Assembly: GCA_017615515.1 (NCBI GenBank)
Contig: JAFZZX010000142.1
Span: 1-6,381 of the forward strand
Direction of reading: 5' to 3'
Length of the DNA: 6,381 nt
From: Clostridia bacterium
GTDB lineage: Bacteria > Bacillota > Clostridia > Christensenellales > CAG-1252
A program made the position numbers and the translations under genes. Shown in pieces: positions 5,982-6,381 of this stretch; position 1 is the stretch's first letter; each line of letters opens with the position of its first letter. The notes under the pieces are model-generated. The model was not told where the DNA came from, ran no database searches, and was given only the letters and a program-made list of their open reading frames with translations.

Positions 5982-6097
5982 ATAGCGGCACGAATACTTC
6001 ACTACACCTGCAAAGGCGAGTAGTCACGTACGATTAAGTACGCTCCTACTCGCCTTTTTGGTGAGCGTTCGTCTTCGCACCACTCTCCTCGCTCGCT
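5982..6097 (+). repeat. 3'-end repeat element, asnS copy, containing the terminator
   Basis: This is the second full copy of the element found after lysS (1583-1697), starting 10 nt after the asnS stop. ATAGCGGC (5982-5989), ATACTT (5994-5999), CGTAC (6027-6031), GTACG (6038-6042) and GCACCACTCTC (6077-6087) are all conserved in order and spacing. The terminator arms differ from the lysS copy by five base pairs, all compensated. The right half is 53/60 identical to the orphan copy at 1713-1772. Confidence 0.7.
6012..6059 (+). terminator. asnS terminator with a two-part hairpin
   Basis: AAAGGCGAGTAG (6012-6023) pairs perfectly with CTACTCGCCTTT (6046-6057), and the T run ends at 6059. The loop holds a second stem, CGTAC (6027-6031) with GTACG (6038-6042), around GATTAA. 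It has the same architecture as the lysS terminator and lies 40 nt after the asnS stop. Confidence 0.9.
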
Positions 6098-6104
6098 TGG
6101 AGTT

Positions 6105-6236
6105 TTATCGGTGAGCGTTCGTCTCTACCGCCTTCTCCGCGCCCGCTTGGCTGGGATAGGATACGCTCATTCGTCGCCTTTTGTTGTTCCTCGCAACTGC
6201 ACCATTCTCCTCTTTACGTAATCTGATCTCTTTCAT
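6105..6236 (-). CDS. Possible small ORF of unknown function (43 codons)
   Basis: On the minus strand an ATG at 6236-6234 is preceded by GGAGG with an 8-nt gap, a good ribosome binding site. It opens a frame of 43 codons ending in TAA at 6107-6105. The product is very basic and starts MKEIRLRKEENG. I recognise no family. Its second half lies in repeat DNA (6110-6150), and its composition looks like translated repeat, so a chance frame is more likely than a real gene. A longer version would start at 6272 with weaker support. Confidence 0.2.
   Translation of the reverse strand: MKEIRLRKEENGAVARNNKRRRMSVSYPSQAGAEKAVETNAHR
6110..6150 (+). repeat. Degenerate tail copy of the 3'-end repeat
   Basis: The 41 bp from 6110 match 6060-6100 at 32 positions, starting with 15 identical bases (GGTGAGCGTTCGTCT) and ending CGCTTGG, so the tail of the element is tandemly repeated with a 50-bp period. 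A further trace, GCACCATTCTCCTC, lies at 6199-6212. Confidence 0.55.
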
Positions 6237-6275
6237 CGCGTTTTCCTCCGTGATAATAAGGTAACACATAGCCCG

Positions 6276-6307
6276 TCCCTTTTTCGGTACAAGGGATATT
6301 GTATTAT
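6276..6307 (+). promoter_or_regulatory. Dyad and AT-rich -10-like region before the last gene
   Basis: TCCCTT (6276-6281) and AAGGGA (6291-6296) form a 6-bp inverted repeat around 9 nt, directly before TATTGTATTAT (6297-6307), which offers overlapping -10-like boxes. No good -35 is visible. This may be the promoter and operator of the gene starting at 6326, but the support is weak. Confidence 0.25.
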
Positions 6308-6325
6308 TATTGCGGAGGTGGTAAA

Positions 6326-6381
6326 ATGAAAAGGACATGGGGATGGATCCTGGTGTTTTTCGGGAGTTTGGCGGTTCTTTA
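6326..6381 (+). CDS. Start of a membrane or secreted protein, cut by the window edge
   Basis: Only the first 18 codons are present. The ATG at 6326 is preceded by GGAGG at 6314-6318 with a 7-nt gap, an excellent ribosome binding site. The peptide starts MKRTWGWILVFFGSLAVL: two basic residues and then a long hydrophobic run, as in a signal peptide or first transmembrane helix. The family cannot be named from this fragment. It is separated from asnS by a terminator and repeats, so it begins a new transcription unit. Confidence 0.7.
   Translation, partial: MKRTWGWILVFFGSLAVL

Overview
The window looks like chromosomal DNA of a bacterium, most likely an anaerobic Bacillota/Clostridia-type lineage of moderately high GC. 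This is inferred from strong GGAGG-type ribosome binding sites, intrinsic hairpin/T-tract terminators, bacterial class II LysRS and AsnRS proteins of Firmicutes style, and use of GTG and TTG starts. No taxon below that level can be supported from the sequence. All confident genes lie on the + strand.

Layout. Positions 1-45 hold the terminator of an unseen upstream gene. Complete lysS (lysyl-tRNA synthetase) runs from 89 to 1573. The 687 bp after it (1574-2260) hold no convincing gene. They contain a repeat element that includes the lysS terminator, partial copies of the same repeat in tandem (period about 76 bp), a second hairpin terminator, a heptamer repeat tract, and a strong promoter with several dyads. 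A compact operon follows: a two-fold repeated DUF1538 membrane protein (2261-3844, GTG start), then two different small PII-like signalling proteins (3857-4198, TTG start, and 4198-4533), with 12-nt and -1-nt spacing. After 55 bp comes asnS (asparaginyl-tRNA synthetase, 4589-5971), broken in frame by a TAG at codon 326 but otherwise intact to its normal C-terminus. Another repeat-rich gap (5972-6325) carries the asnS terminator. The window ends 56 nt into a new gene that begins with a hydrophobic segment.

How the genes fit together. The DUF1538-PII-PII operon reads as a membrane transporter with two dedicated PII-type regulators; the transported ion or metabolite cannot be read from the sequence. 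lysS and asnS are translation genes that flank it.

The main points for a second look are: (1) the in-frame TAG in asnS, with no other gene here ending in TAG; (2) a repeat of about 115 bp placed just after the stop codons of both synthetase genes, whose terminator stem differs at five aligned base pairs, every one compensated, around an invariant inner CGTAC/GTACG hairpin; and (3) the DUF1538 plus twin noncanonical PII operon with a proline-rich tail on the membrane protein.
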